Origin: Candidatus Bipolaricaulota bacterium
GTDB lineage: Bacteria; Bipolaricaulota; Bipolaricaulia; UBA7950; UBA9294
NCBI GenBank assembly: GCA_030612485.1
Contig: JAUWNS010000003.1
Location: 1-34,981, forward strand
Length of the DNA stretch: 34,981 nt
Direction of reading: 5' to 3'
Shown here: positions 33,175 through 34,981 of the stretch, piece after piece
Numbering within the stretch: the first letter of the stretch is position 1
How the letters are laid out: each line of letters begins with the position of its first letter
Notes under the pieces: model-generated
Database searches by the model: none
What the model was told of the DNA's origin: nothing
What the model saw: only the letters and a program-made list of their open reading frames with translations
Made by a program: the position numbers and the translations under genes

Positions 33175-34047
33175 TCAGTTATCTTTTTCGTGGCCACGGG
33201 CACCAAGGAGAATCTCCAGTCCGGTCGGTGAGGCGATGCGGTAGATCCTCTCCAGAGTTTCGGTGAGGTTGGTCTTACTACGCCAGAACGGGAACTTGCC
33301 CAGGCATTTGGGCAACGCTGCGGCGACTGAGGGGATGCGCACCTCGCCCAATAGGAACTCCTTCTCCTTTAGAGCACCCCAGAACACCTTTGGATCTACG
33401 GGTAAGGGCTCTGGTGTCGCTTCGATCACCGCATCACCTGATGGAGACGCGCCTTTCTTCCCTGCGATTAGCTCTACGAGTTTCTCGCGCTCGATCCCGC
33501 GCAGCTTAAAGATTAAGAATGGATCACGGTCGAATTCCTCGCCCAACAGGTAGTAGACCGCCGCGATATGCTTGCAGGGATTCGCCCAATCGGGGCAGGA
33601 ACAGTCGGTTTTAAGATCGCTTCGTTTCTCGGGGAACAGGGAAAGCCCGGCCTCGGCAAACGCATCCTCGATCTCATCCGGCATCTCGCCTGCAAGGAGC
33701 TTGGCGGCGTAGATGGCTTGTTTAGCAAAGATGTCAGCCAGTTTACCCCACTTTGCTTTGGATAGCGTTTTCACCTTGATCGATACTTGATAGGGCTTAA
33801 CTCGGGACCCTTGAACCTCGGCCGAGACAACCCCTCTGTCGATGTCAATAGAAATTACCTGCCCCTTACGGGCGTAAGAACGGCCACGTGTGAGTCGCGC
33901 ACCCATGTTGAAGCCCTCAAGGACCGCGATCCAGCGCTGCGCCCACCAGTTCTCGCCAAACGCGCCTCTTTTGGAGTGCGCCTTGATCCCTCCCTTGACC
34001 TTGCGAGGAGAGGACGGGGGGTAATAGTAGTCACGGTAACGGGACAT
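33175..34047 (-). CDS. SWIM zinc-finger protein
   Basis: A 290-residue protein. CSCPDWANPCKH (Cys149, Cys151, Cys158, His160) is a clear SWIM-type C-x-C-x6-C-x-H zinc motif. The N-terminal domain (GAFGENWWAQRWIAVLE, LTRGRSYARKGQVI) is the one usually found with it. In many bacteria it is encoded beside a SNF2-type helicase and is thought to bind nucleic acid or protein. None is seen here, though the upstream side leaves the window. AAGGAGGA precedes the ATG, and the gene overlaps the preceding one by 17 bases. Confidence 0.9.
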   Translation of the reverse strand: MSRYRDYYYPPSSPRKVKGGIKAHSKRGAFGENWWAQRWIAVLEGFNMGARLTRGRSYARKGQVISIDIDRGVVSAEVQGSRVKPYQVSIKVKTLSKAKWGKLADIFAKQAIYAAKLLAGEMPDEIEDAFAEAGLSLFPEKRSDLKTDCSCPDWANPCKHIAAVYYLLGEEFDRDPFLIFKLRGIEREKLVELIAGKKGASPSGDAVIEATPEPLPVDPKVFWGALKEKEFLLGEVRIPSVAAALPKCLGKFPFWRSKTNLTETLERIYRIASPTGLEILLGARGHEKDN

Positions 34048-34981
34048 CGCTATCCTCCTTCAACGGTGCTGCTCCCTGCCGATCAAACAGGGTGATGGTT
34101 TTGTCGATTTCAAGAGCGGCCTTCGAGAAGATAAATCCCTCGTGTTGTTTAAGGAACGGGGTGTCGCCGCAGCCGGGAACAAGGCAGTCCAGCTTATCTT
34201 TGGGACACCGGGTGAAAGAACACAATCGCCCCAGGTAGTTGTCCGTCCCCGGTTCTATGATGAAAACCTCAACTTGATGGTGCGCCACGCCGACATTTTG
34301 CTTCTGATAGAGCTCGTTCAATGTGCGGGATCGTGCCTTCTGCAGGTTCCGCAAATGAGTGAGATCGCTCAGCCATACAGCGAGGTCAACGTCCTTGCAC
34401 TCATGCCAGACGGCAATCCCATGGCGGCGGAATTCGCGAAACCGGGGGACTTCCCTCTCCAATGGGACGGCTACGGATCCAAAGAGCACGACTCTCTCGA
34501 CCTCGGGCAGTTGAGCAAACGCATCGGCCACAGCATCAGCGGCCAGGCGGAAGTTACGCTGCAAGCGGAGCATGCACTGATCTTGCTCTTCGATCTTCTG
34601 CTTGCTCGGTCTGATGTTACGCGTTCGCTGCCAGGTATCCTTGGCTGTCCCCACCAGGTCTTCGTCCCATGGCTCTTCATTCCCGAAAAGATCGGCGGGT
34701 ATAGGTTCGGCAGACCCTGGGAGAAGTTTGTCGTGCCAAGGCTCGCCTTGCCAAGGTTCGCCTTGCCGACCCTTGCAGTCCGTAGCCTCCTTTCCTGCCC
34801 GCTGTTCTGAAGCCAAGCAGTACGTTGAGCGGCGGGACTTCCTCTCTGCGGCCTTCTCCTGGCGCTTATGGTACATCTCGTGGATCCAGTCTTTCACCGG
34901 TAACTTCCACGGCTCAGTTTTGGACGGGATGTTCTTAATGAGGCTGCGCGGGTTTAATCCCATCTCCTTGACCATACGGAT
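34031..34981 (-). CDS. Nucleotidyltransferase-domain protein (5' end beyond the window)
   Basis: At least 314 residues, open through the window edge. The N-terminal part (EMGLNPRSLIKNIPS..EPWKLPVKDWI) resembles a small conserved protein in which this sequence is internal, so the true start may lie outside. The middle is charged and contains a 15-base tandem repeat (34735-34764) giving GEPWQGEPW. VERVVLFGSVA and CKDVDLAVWLSD (Gly-Ser and Asp-x-Asp) form a MNT/pol-beta-type nucleotidyltransferase core. A late Cys pattern (CSFTRCPKDKLDCLVPGC) may bind a metal. It overlaps the SWIM gene and is probably co-transcribed. Function unknown. Confidence 0.65.
   Translation of the reverse strand: MRMVKEMGLNPRSLIKNIPSKTEPWKLPVKDWIHEMYHKRQEKAAERKSRRSTYCLASEQRAGKEATDCKGRQGEPWQGEPWHDKLLPGSAEPIPADLFGNEEPWDEDLVGTAKDTWQRTRNIRPSKQKIEEQDQCMLRLQRNFRLAADAVADAFAQLPEVERVVLFGSVAVPLEREVPRFREFRRHGIAVWHECKDVDLAVWLSDLTHLRNLQKARSRTLNELYQKQNVGVAHHQVEVFIIEPGTDNYLGRLCSFTRCPKDKLDCLVPGCGDTPFLKQHEGFIFSKAALEIDKTITLFDRQGAAPLKEDSDVPLP

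Noticed and set aside
1..34981. CRISPR array, tRNA or rRNA genes
   Set aside because: No regularly spaced short repeats with unique spacers and no tRNA or rRNA landmarks seen by eye on either strand.

Overview
The window is bacterial DNA of medium-high GC with tightly packed genes, short overlaps and clear Shine-Dalgarno sites. A tungsten/molybdenum aldehyde ferredoxin oxidoreductase next to MoaD-like proteins suggests an anaerobe. The secreted-protein families and a dispersed short repeat resemble what is seen in deep-branching uncultured anaerobes such as Bipolaricaulota/Acetothermia. That placement is only an impression and cannot be proved from this window.

Region 1 (1-4066) is a sugar-metabolism locus. 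It holds galE (5' part, minus), an NDP-sugar nucleotidyltransferase (plus), a galactokinase lacking its N-terminus, the 5' stub of a sugar-binding-protein gene joined directly onto it, and a LacI-type regulator. The regulator's own promoter carries two abutting GGTAACGTTACC palindromes at the start of transcription. Region 2 (4076-7570) is a minus-strand operon: periplasmic binding protein, ATPase and permease of a SsuABC/ThiYXZ-type ABC importer, with NAD kinase as the overlapping last gene.

Region 3 (7633-13664, plus) encodes three exported proteins. Two are paralogues built from almost identical PPC (pre-peptidase C-terminal-like) repeats; one of these ends in a phospholipase-A2-like Cys/His-Asp segment plus a PLAT domain. 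Between them lies a secreted C39-like papain-fold protein.

Region 4 (about 13.7-27.5 kb) is an accessory island. It contains a HEPN-like protein (Rx4H), a Phd/RelE toxin-antitoxin pair, a MITE-like element, a small membrane protein, a retropepsin-like protease, three decayed 3' ends of one tyrosine-recombinase gene, and a two-gene unit of paralogous PD-(D/E)XK-like proteins, the second fused to about 14 WD40 blades. It also holds a DUF3800 protein followed by an attC-like sequence, and an AbiEi/AbiEii system. The recombinase tails separate gene modules. The PD-(D/E)XK/WD40 pair (18456-23299) is the best candidate for an undescribed conflict or defence system.

Region 5 (27.5-35 kb) returns to core-like genes: a secreted chagasin-type inhibitor, a second MITE copy, the oxidoreductase with two ubiquitin-fold MoaD-like proteins, an LD-carboxypeptidase broken by a 2-base insertion, a hemolysin III-type membrane protein, a SWIM zinc-finger protein and a nucleotidyltransferase-domain protein running off the end. 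I saw no rRNA, tRNA or CRISPR array.
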